Positions 23,200 to 35,084 are shown, counted from the stretch's first letter. The stretch is 64,000 bases of DNA from Tolypeutes matacus (GCA_026826555.1 JAKSZT010053881.1:3906210-3970209), one strand, 5' to 3'. A program made the numbers and translations. The notes: generated by a model from the letters alone, not told the origin.

Positions 23200-24116
23200 C
23201 TAGTGCATTCGTTGTAAGTGGTATTGAAGAAAGATTCATTTAAATGGCCTCATACTAGTGGTCTTTTGGAGCAACTTTATTTCTTCCTACTTCTCATTGT
23301 CTACACATTTTATTGGGGAATAAATTACATTTCAGAGTAATATTTGGGAATTTATGCAGAACTCAGGATTTGTGCTTAGAAAATGCCAAAGATCTACTTT
23401 AATTCAGTATTTAATGGTACCAAGCTCTTAGAACCCAGCATATCCAGCTTTGCAAATAGGCATACTTGCCAGGGAATCCTGATAGGTCAACTTGTTGTAC
23501 CAATGCACCTTAATCCATAGACAGTTCTTGGACAGACACTGTAGAGTCTATTCAAGAATTTATCTTTGCCTAGGATCCTTACTCATGATTAACTTCTTTC
23601 TTCTCCAGGCATACTACTCAGGCCTGCTGTCCTAGGAGCCAATTTTTAGGTGCGTTTAACCTAGGATCCATGCCGCCTCCCCCGTCACCCATGATTGAGC
23701 TCTAAGGAGAAGCCCTGAAACATACAAGCAAACTTTTTTGGGGAGATGGTCCATAGTTTTCATCAGCTATTCAAAGAAGTCCATGACCCAAAAAATCTTT
23801 ATGAGCCACTAAGGCTTATTTTCACTTTGTTTCATTGTGCATATATACTGTAGATTTCCTGTAAACCACCTTAACTTATTATTACTGTTTGGATTAATAT
23901 TGTGATTGGCAATTCTTTGTTTTGTTCCTGTAATTATAGATACTAAAAATTTGGACATATTTTCCTTAGTGTTCTTTACCTTTATATTTATTATTTATTT
24001 ATTTGTTATCTATCTCTTATATTTTTTACTTTCATATGCAAAAGTTTCAGTATTTAGAGACAAGGCAGCTTTACTGCTCTTTCCCTTTAGCCCTAAAATG
24101 TTATCCACAATACAGA
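23200..24116. other. Intronic sequence, no feature recognised
   Basis: This is unique-looking A+T-rich sequence to the right of the provirus. It was joined to the sequence left of 16,536 before the ERV-L inserted. I see no exon, RNA gene or named repeat. Confidence 0.5.
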
Positions 24117-24132
24117 AACATTACACATTTTT

Positions 24133-24312
24133 TTTTTTTTTTAAGATTTTATTTATTTATTCATCTATCCCCCCCCTGCTGCTCGCGCTTGCCGGGTCAG
24201 CCAACCACGCCGCGCGGGCGGGCCTGCCCCCACCAGGAGGCCCCAGGAACCGAACCCGAGGCCTCCCACATGGCAAACGGGAGCCCCACTGATTGAGCCA
24301 CAGCCGCTTCCC
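24133..24312 (-). mobile_element. DAS SINE, young-looking, antisense
   Basis: From T-run tail to head (GAACCGAACCCGAGGCCTCC, 'GAGCCACAGCCGCTTCCC') it closely matches the copies at 24,833 and 31,318. A perfect 16-bp duplication AACATTACACATTTTT lies at 24,117-24,132 and 24,313-24,328. Confidence 0.92.
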
Positions 24313-24832
24313 AACATTACACATTTTTAATTCTCTTTTCTTCCATTTTTCTATGGTCTTGTATCTTTATGACTTTAATGGAATTTAGTTTTTATATTTA
24401 ATGCAATGTTTTATACTGAGCTTAATTCAATATTCTTTTAATAAGATCTTTAATGTCCTGCCAATGCAGAAATGGTTAATTATTGCTGTTATTAATGGTC
24501 TTTTAAAAGACTTGAGTTTCTTAATAATCTGTCACATGAAAGGTTTGTCCAACCGAAATATGTACCACCTTAAACAGGAGCCTAGAAGAACTAGAATTGC
24601 CCTGGCATTCAGTGTCTATTTTCTTAAATGCTTATCTCCATCTTCAGTGTTGGGAACATTGGTGCCAGTGGTACCTGAGCTGCCTGTAATTAATTCCATG
24701 ACTCTCAGATTGCATTTCATATCATTTGTAGGCTATACATTTTGAGGTGATTATGAAATAGCTTGCATAGCAGATTTTCAGTAATTTATTACTCAAGCAT
24801 GAAGAAAACATTACATCAAAATGCTCATTTTA

Positions 24833-25020
24833 GGGAAGCGGCTGTGGCTCAATCAGTAGGGCTCCCGTTTACCATATGGGAGGCCCCGGGTTCGGTTCCC
24901 AGGGCCTCCTGGTGAAGGCAAGCCCGCCAGCACGGCGTGGTTAGCTGACCCAGCGAGCACAAGCAGCAAGGGGGGGATAAATGAATAAATAAATAAAATC
25001 TTTAAAAAAAAAAAAAAAAA
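24833..25020 (+). mobile_element. DAS SINE, young-looking
   Basis: GGGAAGCGGCTGTGGCTCAA begins the head, GGTTCGGTTCCCAGGGCC is the box B region, the body ends ACAAGCAGCAAGGGGGGGA, and the tail is poly(A). The duplication TGCTCATTTTA / AGCTCGTTTTA flanks it. Confidence 0.9.
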
Positions 25021-25519
25021 GCTCGTTTTAAATATACTGCCTGTATTCTCTAAATGCATTACAAATGTGCTGTAACTAATATAGATAGCTTCCCCAGTGA
25101 TTTTAGGGAGTCTTAGAAGAAGCTGTTCTAACTAGATAAAAAAAGAATTGGAACCATCAAATACTTCCTTAGTACATAAAGAACATGGCCATTTTCAAAC
25201 ACTTACTGATATTGTCATAGGAAATACCAGATAATAATTTACCATCAACAGTAGTAACTGTCATTATTCAACTAAGTGAGATTTGATCTTATAAACAAGT
25301 ATTACTAACAAAGTGCTCTTAATTTTCTCACTAGATTTATTTTCACCTTTTTATATATAATCTTAGGCCTAACACTACATTAATAATTATATGGTATAGA
25401 TGAAAACACTTAAAAAGTAGAAAATGTATATAAATGTATTATTTGAATGAGCAAATTAATGATTCCAATTTTTGCACCTATTCATTATTTAAGAAAAAAT
25501 TTAAAATTTTGTGAAATAT

Positions 25520-25682
25520 GGGAAGCGGCTGTAGCTCAGTCAGTAGAGTTCGGTTCCCGGGGCCTCCTGGTGAAGGCAAGCCCACCCGCACGGCGTGGTT
25601 AGCTGACCCAGCGAGCACAAGCAGCAAGGGGGCGATAAATGAATAAATAAATAAAATCTTAAAAAAATAAAAATAAAAATAA
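25520..25682 (+). mobile_element. DAS SINE with deletion in the tRNA-like head
   Basis: The element is otherwise like the 24,833 copy, but about 30 bp of the head between CAGTCAGTAGAG and TTCGGTTCCC are missing. The spacing between box A and box B is therefore shortened. The flanking duplication (AAAATTTTGTGAAATAT at 25,503-25,519, near-identical at 25,681-25,696) is well kept. Confidence 0.88.
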
Positions 25683-25699
25683 AAATTTGTGAAATATAC

Positions 25700-26450
25700 A
25701 GTTTATAGAATTGAATGTACACAATGGGCCAAGAACACTGATAACTTTTTAAAAATATGATGGTCTCATGGTCCAGCTGGAGTTTTAGCACCTTAAAAAA
25801 TTCAAAAATCCACAGAGACTAAATAACTTATTTTAAAATATTATTTTAATTTATTAGCTCATTTTCAAAACAATCGAGTAAAATTTTGTAATTGCTGTAA
25901 TTACAAAAACTATTAATATTGTAGTTTTTCTTGAATCATGTTTTCTCTAGGTAAACTGAATATCCATTCAAGAAATACATAAAGCCTGCTTCTTTTCCAA
26001 ATACTTGACTTCAGACAAACTAGTGATAGTAAACTGCAGCATTATTGATTGTGGTGAATCCATTAAAAGCAATTTCATACATATCAAGGCTGCTAGAGGA
26101 AACCTCTCACACCTGTCAGTACTTGAATGTCAACCACTCTGTTCTACCCTTAGTAGAAAAAAAGGGCATGTGGAATTAACAATACTGTAATAGTTTTGAG
26201 CTATGAGGACAGTTTGAGATTAGTTCAAAGATTTGTTTAAAATTGTTGAATGTAATAATGTCCTTAGGTTCTCAGAAATTACATTGAATTTAATATGAGA
26301 CTACTTCCAAATCCTGTGTAGATGCTATATCATCATATATTACTTTGATTTATGGATTCATTTGTAAAACACTATCGATATGAAAAATAATATACTTTCT
26401 ATTTCTAACTTATGATATGTACTTCTTAAAAGTCTCTCCTGGTTCTTCTC
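25700..26450. other. Intronic sequence, no feature recognised
   Basis: This is non-repetitive by eye and A+T-rich. A 61-codon frame at 26,005 has no recognisable character. Confidence 0.5.
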
Positions 26451-26885
26451 TTTTCTATTTCATCTTAGCCTCTTTCAATGGATTTTCTTTTTCTACCTGC
26501 CTCTTAAATATTATTTCCTAAGATTGTATCTTAGGACCTCTTTTCATGCTACTATTCTGTCTAAGTTGCTTCATTCCCATGGTTTTCCCAGATGTCTATC
26601 TTCTACTCGAACTTTACTCTAGACTCATATTCCCTTAACATCTACATAACATCTCCTGGATGCCTTATTAGATGTGTTCAACATTACACTCATTATCTCT
26701 TTCTCTCCTTTTTCCTCTCTCCCAAAAGACTACATACATGTGCACATACCTATACAACACATATGTACATCTATCATATATGTACTTTTCCTCTTGTTTT
26801 GAGTAACCCAAAGCTCACTGCTACTAATAAGGAAGGCTGGAACTTTAATTCAAGTCTTCTGAATGTAAATCCTTAGCTCAGAGTA
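26450..26885 (+). mobile_element. Probable L2 internal fragment
   Basis: The C+T-rich sequence with ACTATTCTGTCTAAGTTGCT, 'TCCCATGGTTTTCCCAGATG' and 'CATCTCCTGGATGCCTTATT' resembles the middle of L2 LINEs in sense orientation. It is heavily diverged. Confidence 0.4.
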
Positions 26886-27119
26886 TACTTTCTCTGTAAC
26901 ATGGTGACCATATCTTCTGAACCAGAATTTAAGATGTATGGTCTAACAATATTAGAAGCCTGAACTGGATTCTGTAATTATACCACACTGCTTTTTCATA
27001 TCACTTTATTAAATCAATGGCACTAATGGAGGCAGACACTAATTATATAACACACATGTAAACGTAAAATTGGAACTCTGATAAGTATAAAGACACATGT
27101 AACCTTAGACTATATATAT

Positions 27120-27330
27120 AAGGGTGATTTGACATAGTCAGGGAGATCAGATAGCACTTCCTTGGGAAATGATGGTTGAGTTGAAATGTGAAGATTGAGC
27201 AATTCACCAGGGTCACGTTGGGAGGGGGGAGGTCAAGTAATGGAGGGAAGAGTGGAAGAGTGTTCCAGGCAGGTGAGACAGCTTGTACAAAGATCTTGTG
27301 GTAGGAGGGTACATGATATGTGTAAAGGAC
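27120..27330. repeat. Old interspersed repeat, family not assigned
   Basis: The segment 'AGCACTTCCTTGGGAAATGA', then AGAGTGTTCCAGGCAGGTGA and 'CAGCTTGTACAAAGATCTTG', is a common ancient mammalian repeat text (a LINE fragment, probably). I cannot name it with confidence. Confidence 0.4.
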
Positions 27331-28185
27331 TGTCCCTGTGCAAAGTAATTTGCAGTCTTATTAGAGATTTTCCTCCTCATTTCTCCTTCTCTATCTTTCT
27401 TCTTCTTGCTTCCTTTTTCTAAAAAAAAATTTAAAACTAAAGTTTACATTAAATAGAAATAGAAAGCAAAACTGCACAGTAAACAGGGATTTGAATTAGA
27501 AGAAACATGGACTTTAAGGAATAAACATAGTCAGGACTCATCTGTAACTCAGAACCGAAAAGAAAAAGGTTTTATAGTGCTATTCTTTCTGCTCTTTTTA
27601 CCTAGTGTCACATCAGCATTTATAATCATTGTCCTGCCACATTTTGATAAACTAAGTAGTAATTTCAAAATCTTTGCTTTAGATTATAAATCATTTATTT
27701 CCCAAGTACATTGTTTACTGCAAAGTTTAATATTTCATGGAGTCTGTCTTTGTGTGTTTGAGAATTAATTCAGGCTGTAGGAATTCTGTTAGAATGTAAA
27801 GTGACTTTTGAACTGCACTGAAGTACTCTCTGGTCTGTTATATTATACATGATGACTTTTTTGTTCTTGATATACATATGTATTAGCCTTCAAAAATAAT
27901 GCTGAAGTTTTGGTCTTCAAAACATTTCTTCAACTGTTCCTACCTAATTCTTGAATGGGAAAATTGTGTTTCTGTCTGTAGATGTTTTAGAATCAGCTGG
28001 ATTGATCCTCTTAAAAACACAGGTGATTTACCCATATTTTTCATATGCCTTGGCCTTTTGCTTTTTTGTTTTCTTTTATTTTGTTTATTTTTGTTTTTGT
28101 CTTTCTTTATCATAGTCCAAAGTTCAGTGTCCATAACTTCCTTATAGACTCACTAAAAACTTAGTTCATATGTTTTTCTTTGCAG
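27331..28185. other. End of intron 1 upstream of exon 2
   Basis: No repeat is recognised. The last 100 bp are T-rich and lead into the exon 2 acceptor, as expected. Confidence 0.5.
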
Positions 28186-28424
28186 AAAGGGCTATCGCAA
28201 GACATGAAGTCCGAGAAATTGAGCAGCGACATACAATGGATGGCCCTCGGCAAGATGCGTCTTTAGATGAGGAAGAGGACATGGTGATCATTTATAACAG
28301 AGTCCCCAAAACTGCAAGCACCTCTTTTACCAATATCGCCTATGACCTGTGTGCAAAGAATAAATACCATGTCCTTCACATTAATACTACTAAAAATAAT
28401 CCAGTGATGTCATTGCAAGATCAG
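28186..28424 (+). CDS. HS2ST1: HS2ST1 exon 2: PAPS 5'-phosphosulfate-binding region
   Basis: This exon encodes the last two bases of codon 42 and residues 43-121 of heparan sulfate 2-O-sulfotransferase, a type II Golgi enzyme. The enzyme moves sulfate from PAPS to the 2-O position of iduronate (less often glucuronate) in heparan sulfate. The exon opens with the stem after the membrane anchor (ERAIARHEVREIEQ) and then carries the PAPS-binding loop RVPKTASTSFTN, where Lys83 is the key lysine in the human enzyme. The sequon NTT (Asn108) follows. The acceptor is a T-rich tract ending TTTGCAG and the donor is CAG|GTAAAT. Reading past the donor meets an in-frame stop after five codons. The one difference I notice from the recalled human sequence is Ser for Thr at residue 67. 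An L2 3' fragment follows about 120 bp downstream. Confidence 0.96.
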
Positions 28425-28539
28425 GTAAATACCGGTTAGGGAATGCATAAACAATTTCTGTCACTTCCTCACTCAAATTTTGTATCTCAAAAAGATAAAA
28501 CATTTTAAAGGGATATGTATACTGACTTCAACTAATCAT

Positions 28540-28665
28540 AAGCCTCTTGGGGTAGGCACCAAGCAAATTTTGCATAATTTTACATTTTTCATTATAGTTG
28601 GCACATTTTCTTGTATATAATAAATGTTCAGATATTTGTAAAGGAAGTGAATTAATGAATGACTT
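28540..28665 (+). mobile_element. L2 3' end fragment
   Basis: CTTGGGGTAGGCACCAAGCA leads to 'TATAATAAATGTTCAGATAT' and 'GAATTAATGAATGA', which follows the L2 3' terminal pattern (...ATAAATGTTTGTTGAATGAATGA). Confidence 0.55.
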
Positions 28666-28669
28666 AAGA

Positions 28670-30316
28670 AAGTTGATGCTCTTCAGTAGTGTATCCTTTT
28701 AAACATATGAGGTATTTTCAGCAAGATACTCTGCAATTAAAAGTCTTTATATTGTCTCAAGTTATGATGGAGAAACATTTATTTTATTGATGAATACCTG
28801 TACTTTATATGGGTCAATTTTGTAGCTACCCTCATCTCATCTTTACCCAGTAATTTATATAATTATTAGCTATAACCCCCTGGAGAACAGGGATTTGGGT
28901 TATATTTTTAATGTAATCTTGCCTTTTAAGTTCTCAGAAATTTTAGAAAAACAGATGGATAGATAGATATTTTCATGAAATGGTTTTAAGATAACTGGGG
29001 GAAATTAGCTAATGACACATTTTCCCATCTCTTTAGTAGCAGTAGTAGCACACATTTCCCCCATGTCTGGAGTTCTGTCTATAATTATAAATAAAATTCT
29101 GTCTATAGATGGGAATTGGGCCCCATGAAAATAGGAAAAATGATAATATTTGAAAATACTATTTAGAATCAAATACCGTGTAACTGTGGCCTTATTTAAA
29201 AAGTGTTTATGCTAATCCTATATTTAGAGTAATATTTACCTCTTTGAAAACAGATGAACTTGTTTTATTATAACAGAATTGGTAGTTATCACACTATTTA
29301 GCAAGACTATAATCCTTACATTAAAGCAAGAGAATAACGTTAATATACAAGGTTAAGATTGACTTATTTGCTAGACAACTGTTTGTAAAGGCTAGTGGTA
29401 TATGACATATCATCTGTCCATATAATTCTTGGCACTCTACAGAATCCTCAATTGCTTTTTTTCCTAGAACCAAAAATCTACATCTGTCTGCCAAACCAAA
29501 TAACTCTTCTGTAAATGAGAAGAAACATGAGCTTATTTAGCTAATGGGTCATAAAAACTATTCATTATATAATATTGTATGTCTCAAGGGCAATTGTACT
29601 AAGTTCCCAGTTTTTATACAGTGGTTTAGTAGATTTTAAGTTTATTTGCATTATTGCTTTTCAAAATCTATCTTAGTTTAAAAGGAACATTTGCTAATGC
29701 TTACATAATAATATCATATTCCTTAATAGTTGTTTTTAGAAAAATAGTTAGCTTGCTTGTTCACTTTTATGTCCAGCATTACAAAGTTGTCTGGCAACTA
29801 TAAGATGTCTGGCAATGACATCAACCATTTTGTTCTTGAAATAGAAATCTACAGAACCTCACCAGATATGACATTTATAGGTATCCCGTAGTAGTACATT
29901 TTCCCAGTTGCATTTGGATGAGATAAAGCTTCTGCTTTTTGAATAGCTTATTAGTTATATATAGAAAAGAAAAGCCTCAGGAAAAAAGCATAAATGCTAT
30001 TTTAAAAGCAATTGGATTACTTAACTAGCAATCTTTAAAACATGTTTTTTGGAGCAGAATAGAGAAATCTTAATCATGAGCTGACATGCTTCAAAATGTT
30101 GGCTGGTAATTAGAAACCTGGTCTTAATTAGGCATGGCTAATATGCCACCTATTTTCTAATGTATAACATCAAAGTTATTTATTAGTCTCTTTTTCCATA
30201 TAGAAGCAGTTCTTCAAACAAGTCATATTTATTGCTTCTCTTTTCTTTTCATGACGTATTAGATAGCATTTTTATTTTACTTTCAATATAGTAAACTCCA
30301 TCTAAATCTAAACTTT
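28670..30316. other. Intron 2 sequence, no feature recognised
   Basis: This is A+T-rich and apparently unique, with a small AGTAGTAGC repeat at about 29,035. There is no reading frame above 60 codons and no named repeat. Confidence 0.5.
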
Positions 30317-30330
30317 AAAAATTATACTAA

Positions 30331-30416
30331 GGAGAGCTTGTGTGGCTCAGTGGCTGAGCGCTGGCTTCCTGCATACAAGGTGCCAGGTTCAATCCTCAGC
30401 ACCTCAAAAAAAAAAC
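30331..30416 (+). mobile_element. DAS-type tRNA head fragment
   Basis: Only a head is present (GTGTGGCTCAGTGGCTGAGC, 'CCAGGTTCAATCCTCAGCAC'), ending in A10. AAAATTATACTA at its left (30,317) recurs at 32,229 after a dimeric DAS element, suggesting that everything between lies within one duplication pair. Confidence 0.7.
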
Positions 30417-30530
30417 ACCACAATATAAAAATGATCAATTGTAACAAACGTACCACACTAATGAAGGATGTTGTTAATGTGGGAAAGTGTGGGAGGGGGA
30501 GGGAGTGAGGAATGTGGAAATCCCCTATGT

Positions 30531-31965
30531 TTTTTTTGTTTTGTTTTGTTTTGTTTTGTTTTAATTAATTTATTTTTTAATGGGTAAAAATCAAAATTTT
30601 CACAATATATACCAATATTTGTAAAATGATATATAAATATATATGCATATATGTGCATTTGCTTACAAAAATGTTATTTATATATATATATAAATATATT
30701 TTAAGAGGTGCTTAGATTACTCAAAATATTACACGGAACCCACTGGGATTCCCATGTTGCCCACCTCCCACACCTCCTACCACATCCCACACAAACATCT
30801 CCCACAAGTGTGGCCCACCACCCTCAATGGACTTACACATCCTGGGGCCTTGCCACCAACCATAGACCACAGTTCACATCGTAGACCACTCTCTCTCCCA
30901 CACAGTTCTGAGTGGTGTGTGCTGATTTAAAATGGCCTACATCCGTTGCCACAACGGTACTCAGGACAACCTCCAAATCCCAAAGAAGCCCCTGTATTTC
31001 AACTGCTCGTCCCCTCCCTGCCCCAAAAGTGTCAAGTGGCCACTGGCTCCACCTCATTGTTATAATTTCTTCCATTGCTAGAATCACCATATGTGTACAA
31101 CAGAATACCATCAAGTCCACTCTAGTCCATAGTTCTTCCCCCAATCCTGAGGGGACTGGGATGGTGATGACTCCCAGGGATGAGCCTCCCTGGCAATGAG
31201 GGATTAATACCAAGTGCCAGCTGGCAACACAACTGGAAAAAGACCTTGAATTAAAGGGGGAAAAGGTAAAGACAAATGAGTTCAAGTGGCTAAGAGACTT
31301 CAAAGAGAGTCAGGAGGGGGAAGCGGCTGTGGCTCAATCAGTAGGGCTCCCGTTTACCATATGGGAGGCCCCGGGTTCGGTTCCCGGGGCCTCCTGGTGA
31401 AGGCAAGCCCGCCCGCACGGCGTGGTTAGCTGACCCAGCGAGCACAAGCAGCAAGGGGGGGATAAATGAATAAATAAATAAAATCTTAAAAAAAAAAAAA
31501 AGAGAGTCAGGAGGTCATCCCAGAGGTAACTCTTACGCACACCTCAGTAGGAGCTCATAGAACATCTAAGTGCCTATCACCCCACACAGAGGGGCTCCTG
31601 AGAGCTCTGGAGACACCCAGGTCCTATATAAGGGGGGATAGCCCCCGAGACTGATACCTTATCAGTGGGCTCTATTTTGGAATCTGTACTCCTGAGAGTG
31701 ACAGAATTGGACTCAAATAAGTCCTCCCTGCACATGGTTCATCAGTCCCTTCTATTCAAACCTATATGTGATGCTGAAGTTTTTAGGTATACTTCCAGAG
31801 ACTGGAGCCTCTGGCTTACCTATGTGCCAGGTGTGCTTGGAATCTCGGTGGAGCTGCAACTCCTACCCTACGGTTCAATGGACTCATCCAAGTCACCTGG
31901 CGAGGAGACAACGATGGGCAATGGCCATCCCAGGAAATGGAGAGGGCCTGCATCTGCAGGCAGGA
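30531..31965 (-). mobile_element. Unidentified poly(A) retro-insert, about 1.25 kb without its SINE
   Basis: On the plus strand it begins with a T/TTTTG run (a poly(A) tail on the minus strand) and ends at CTGCAGGCAGG before the second ATCCCCTATG. The sequence is G+C-richer than its surroundings and, to me, not a standard L1, L2 or processed gene. Frames at 30,833-31,303 (minus) and 31,665-31,997 (plus) have no known domain. It may be a lineage-specific L1 3' UTR or a retrocopied noncoding RNA. A DAS SINE (31,318-31,498) is nested in it. Confidence 0.55.
31318..31498 (+). mobile_element. DAS SINE, young-looking, nested
   Basis: This full element carries the same head, body and ACAAGCAGCAAGGGGGGGA end as the 24,833 copy. 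A perfect 16-bp duplication AAAGAGAGTCAGGAGG lies at 31,302-31,317 and 31,499-31,514. It is the youngest layer of this nest. Confidence 0.93.
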
Positions 31966-32038
31966 TCCCCTATGTTTTTTATGTAACATTTATGTAATCT
32001 AAAGTTTCTTTAATATAAAAAAATTTAAATTGTACTAG

Positions 32039-32228
32039 TGGGAGTGGATGTGGCTTAAGTGGTTGAGCACCCGCTTCTCACATGGGAGGATCCGAGTTTG
32101 GTCCCCAGTGCTTCCGAAAAACAAAAAAACAGACAACAAGCAAACAAATGAAAAAACCAATTCAGGGGAGCTGATGTGGCTCAGTGGTTGAGCACCGGCT
32201 TCTCATATGTGAGGTCCTGGTTAAAAAA
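32039..32228 (+). mobile_element. DAS SINE, dimeric with A/CAAA linker
   Basis: Head one is GGGAGTGGATGTGGCTTAAG. The linker of ACAAACAA-type repeats is followed by head two (GGGGAGCTGATGTGGCTCAG), cut short after GAGGTCCTGG. The layout is the same as the element at 43,777. Confidence 0.82.
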
Positions 32229-32240
32229 AAAATTATACTA

Positions 32241-33200
32241 GATGACTAGAAAATAATTTCAAATTATCCTTATATAACACCATTTTATTTTAATATCATA
32301 TTTTTATTATACCTGTGTGCTGTTCTCAGCTGCTTTATTATTTATATAGGAATTAAATGATGTATTTTGCTGTTTCTTCTTCCCTAAGAAACAGTTTCTA
32401 ATCAGTATCTACTTCAAGTGAAACTTAAAAGATGAGAGTTTATTAAATCTGCTGTTGTCCCAATCTTCCTAGTTTATTCATAAAAATATTTTGGGATATA
32501 AGAGTGACCAGTCTTTATACCCTTACCCTTCCAACCTGAGCAGTTTAGTCTGCTGATCTCTTCCTTTAGTGCCAACTCTTTCCCTGTCACATTTTATACA
32601 TGCTGTACTAGGGCAAATCCCAAATATTTTTAATCTGGCATAAAACTATTCAGTATATTATAGCTATGCATATTCTACTATCCTTAGAAACAGTTGTCCA
32701 CTCTGCTTTCAAGTTTTTACTTGTTTATTAAGTATGTAATATATACAGAGATTGTGCTACATTATTTAGGGAAATACCGAAGAAATAAAAAGCAAGGCCA
32801 TATCTTTCAAGGAAAGTATTATAATTTACTTGGAAACATAAATCATAAACATAAGAACTAGGAGGACAGTTAAAAAGTATTAGCTTAAGTATTATTCTCA
32901 CTAATTGTTTAATCTAGAGCTAATCCTGAGGAAACAGAAAAATCCATAGTGTAGACAATTCTACAAAACAACTGTCTTGGACTCTTCTAAAATGTCAATA
33001 TCATTAGAACAAAAAAGAGAAGCTGGGCAGTCTCCTCTAGATTAGAGAAGATTAAAGAGACAAATTTAATATATGTCCTGTGATTGGATCCAGGATCAAA
33101 AATTATAATGTATTCACAAATAGTACATGCTAAGGTATCTAGGTATGATGTCTGCAAGTTGCTTTCAAATGGTTAAGAAAAAATTAAGTGTGTATATACA
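32241..33200. other. Intron 2 sequence, no feature recognised
   Basis: A+T-rich, no exon or named repeat seen. Confidence 0.5.
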
Positions 33201-33204
33201 TATA

Positions 33205-33345
33205 TAGGGGGGGGGATAAAAATGCAAAATGTTAAGATTATGAAATCTTAAGAATGTTTGAATGTTGACTGTACCATTCATTCAACTTTTCTGTAGTTTA
33301 GAAATTTTTCAAAATTTAAAAAGTTGAGATTAAATAAAAGTTACA
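33205..33345 (+). mobile_element. L1 3' end fragment, sense
   Basis: 'GACTGTACCATTCATTCAAC', TTTTCTGTAGTTTAGAAATT and 'TTCAAAATTTAAAAAGTTGA' resemble the last 100 bp of L1M elements. Confidence 0.5.
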
Positions 33346-33825
33346 AGGAAAGAATATAAACATTTAAATATTAAGGGATGAGAAGACTAAGAAATAAGAA
33401 TAAAGTGGACTCAGTTATGAGAGTTACATTTTATAGATGGTTTTTCACTCATTGAATAGATCAGAATTGGCAGAATGCAGGTAATCAGTCAGCTTACTAC
33501 TAGTTGGAAAATGGAGTTTGCTCTGCTATCATAAAAATATCTTTACAAAATATCTTGTTTTTAAAATCAAATAGCTGTAAATAGCAGCATCTTTATTATC
33601 TTTCCTAATTCTTTTCTGCTCTCATATAGTTAGGTTTGTGATCATATTTAACTTCTCTTAACTTTGTTAAGACGTTGGAAATATCCAGAATTTGCAGTCT
33701 CGGTAGGGCAACATAGTAATATTTTTTTCCTTTTAATTCACTGTCAACCCAATTTCTGGTCATTTGCCTTAGAGCCAGCTGTTTGCTATTAGCTGCAAAT
33801 ACTGACTTTTCAGAACAACACTTTA

Positions 33826-33985
33826 GATGAGTGCTTCTCAACCTTTAATGTATATACTAATCACTTGTTAAAATTCAGATTCTGATTCTGAAGGACTAAG
33901 AATTTTATAAAGCTTCCCATTGATGCCAAAGCTGATCCTGCTGGTCTTTGGACTACAGTTGGGTAGCAAAGGTCTAGACTGTGGT
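33826..33985 (+). mobile_element. MER5-like hAT remnant
   Basis: GAGTGCTTCTCAACCTTTAA through 'CTAATCACTTGTTAAAATTC' to AAGCTGATCCTGCTGGTCTT is the MER5A text. The far terminal repeat is eroded. Confidence 0.65.
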
Positions 33986-34059
33986 TCTCCATGGGGAAAT
34001 GGGAAGCTGCACATTAAAATCTCTTCAGAATGATGGGGCAGTTTTCTTCAAATTCATAA

Positions 34060-34590
34060 TTCTATCTCCCCAACAAAATCTAAATTCCTTGCCTAAGCCA
34101 ACAGGCCCTTTTTAACCTAGCCCTTACATATGGCTCCAACCTCTTATTCCCTAGCCTCACTGACCTCCTCTTGGTTCATTGAATGTACCAAGCCTTTCCT
34201 ACTTAAAGCTTCTGCACTTATCGTTTCTTCTCAGAATGCACTTCTCCTGGCTTCTCCCACAAATGGCTTCATGTTATCCACTTAAAGTTTCAGCTTAAAT
34301 AACATCATCTTAGGAAAACATTACCTGGCCATCATATATATTAAATACCTCTCCCAAGTTACTCTGTACCATATCATGCTTCCTGTATCCTTCCTAGTAT
34401 TTGTCAGATTATGAAATTCTTATTTTTGGTTTGCTTGTTTACTATGTCTTTTCCTCCATTATAATATAAGTTCCTTAAGAAGGAACCTTGGTTGTCTTGT
34501 TTACCAATGTATCCCTCGTGCTCAGAACAATGCTTGAGACATGGTAGATACATCATAAATTTTTTGTTGAATGAATGAATGAATGAACAA
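34060..34590 (+). mobile_element. L2, 3' half, sense
   Basis: The L2 phrase order is clear: 'CAACCTCTTATTCCCTAGCC', AAAGTTTCAGCTTAAATAAC, 'TATAAGTTCCTTAAGAAGGA', GACATGGTAGATACATCAT and a final TTGTTGAATGAATGAATGA. Confidence 0.75.
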
Positions 34591-35084
34591 ATGAACCAAC
34601 TTAGATTTTCATAGTGGTTCTTAGATGAGCATATCACTCATGTTGATCATTGCTGGCAGAGGGAGCTACTATGATAAATGGAAGTATGATCTGTTCTGAT
34701 CCCTTGTGTGATTTGGGACCAAATAAAGGGGAAGGGGGAGATTAAGCAACGCAGTTCTGAACTTTAGTGAGGATCTTATGTTCTATTGCTGCCTAACTTT
34801 TCTTATACTTCTGTCTAACTATTACTTGGTTTTACTCTTTGTGTAGGAAAAGTACCCATGCTCTACAAGGGGTGTTTATTTTTAAGTAAATGCATGAGTA
34901 GTAGTTTGGTATATGGTAATTATCCAAGTTAATAGTAGTATTCCTTCAATAGATAGTAATTACAAATTTGGAGTTTGTCCAGGACATTAAGGATAGTATA
35001 CTTCCTCTTTTAGATAGTAAAAAGGAGTTCTTTTATGATCACAGATAATCATAATGTTGAGTATAATCTTATTAAGAATGTGGA

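Larger units (their letters stand above)
30417..32038 (+). mobile_element. L1 3' terminus split by a later retro-insert
   Basis: The left part (30,440-30,530) has the sense L1 tail text 'GTAACAAACGTACCACACTA' and TGTTGTTAATGTGGGAAAG. The right part (31,966-32,025) resumes with ATCCCCTATGTTTTTTATGT and ends in 'TTTAATATAAAAAAATTTAA'. The word ATCCCCTATG is present on both sides of the interruption, as a target duplication would be. Confidence 0.65.

Noticed and set aside
30833..31303. 156-codon minus-strand frame inside the retro-insert
   Set aside because: No domain is recognised, the frame contains no clear start context, and the insert may be a 3' UTR; kept only as an unidentified insert.
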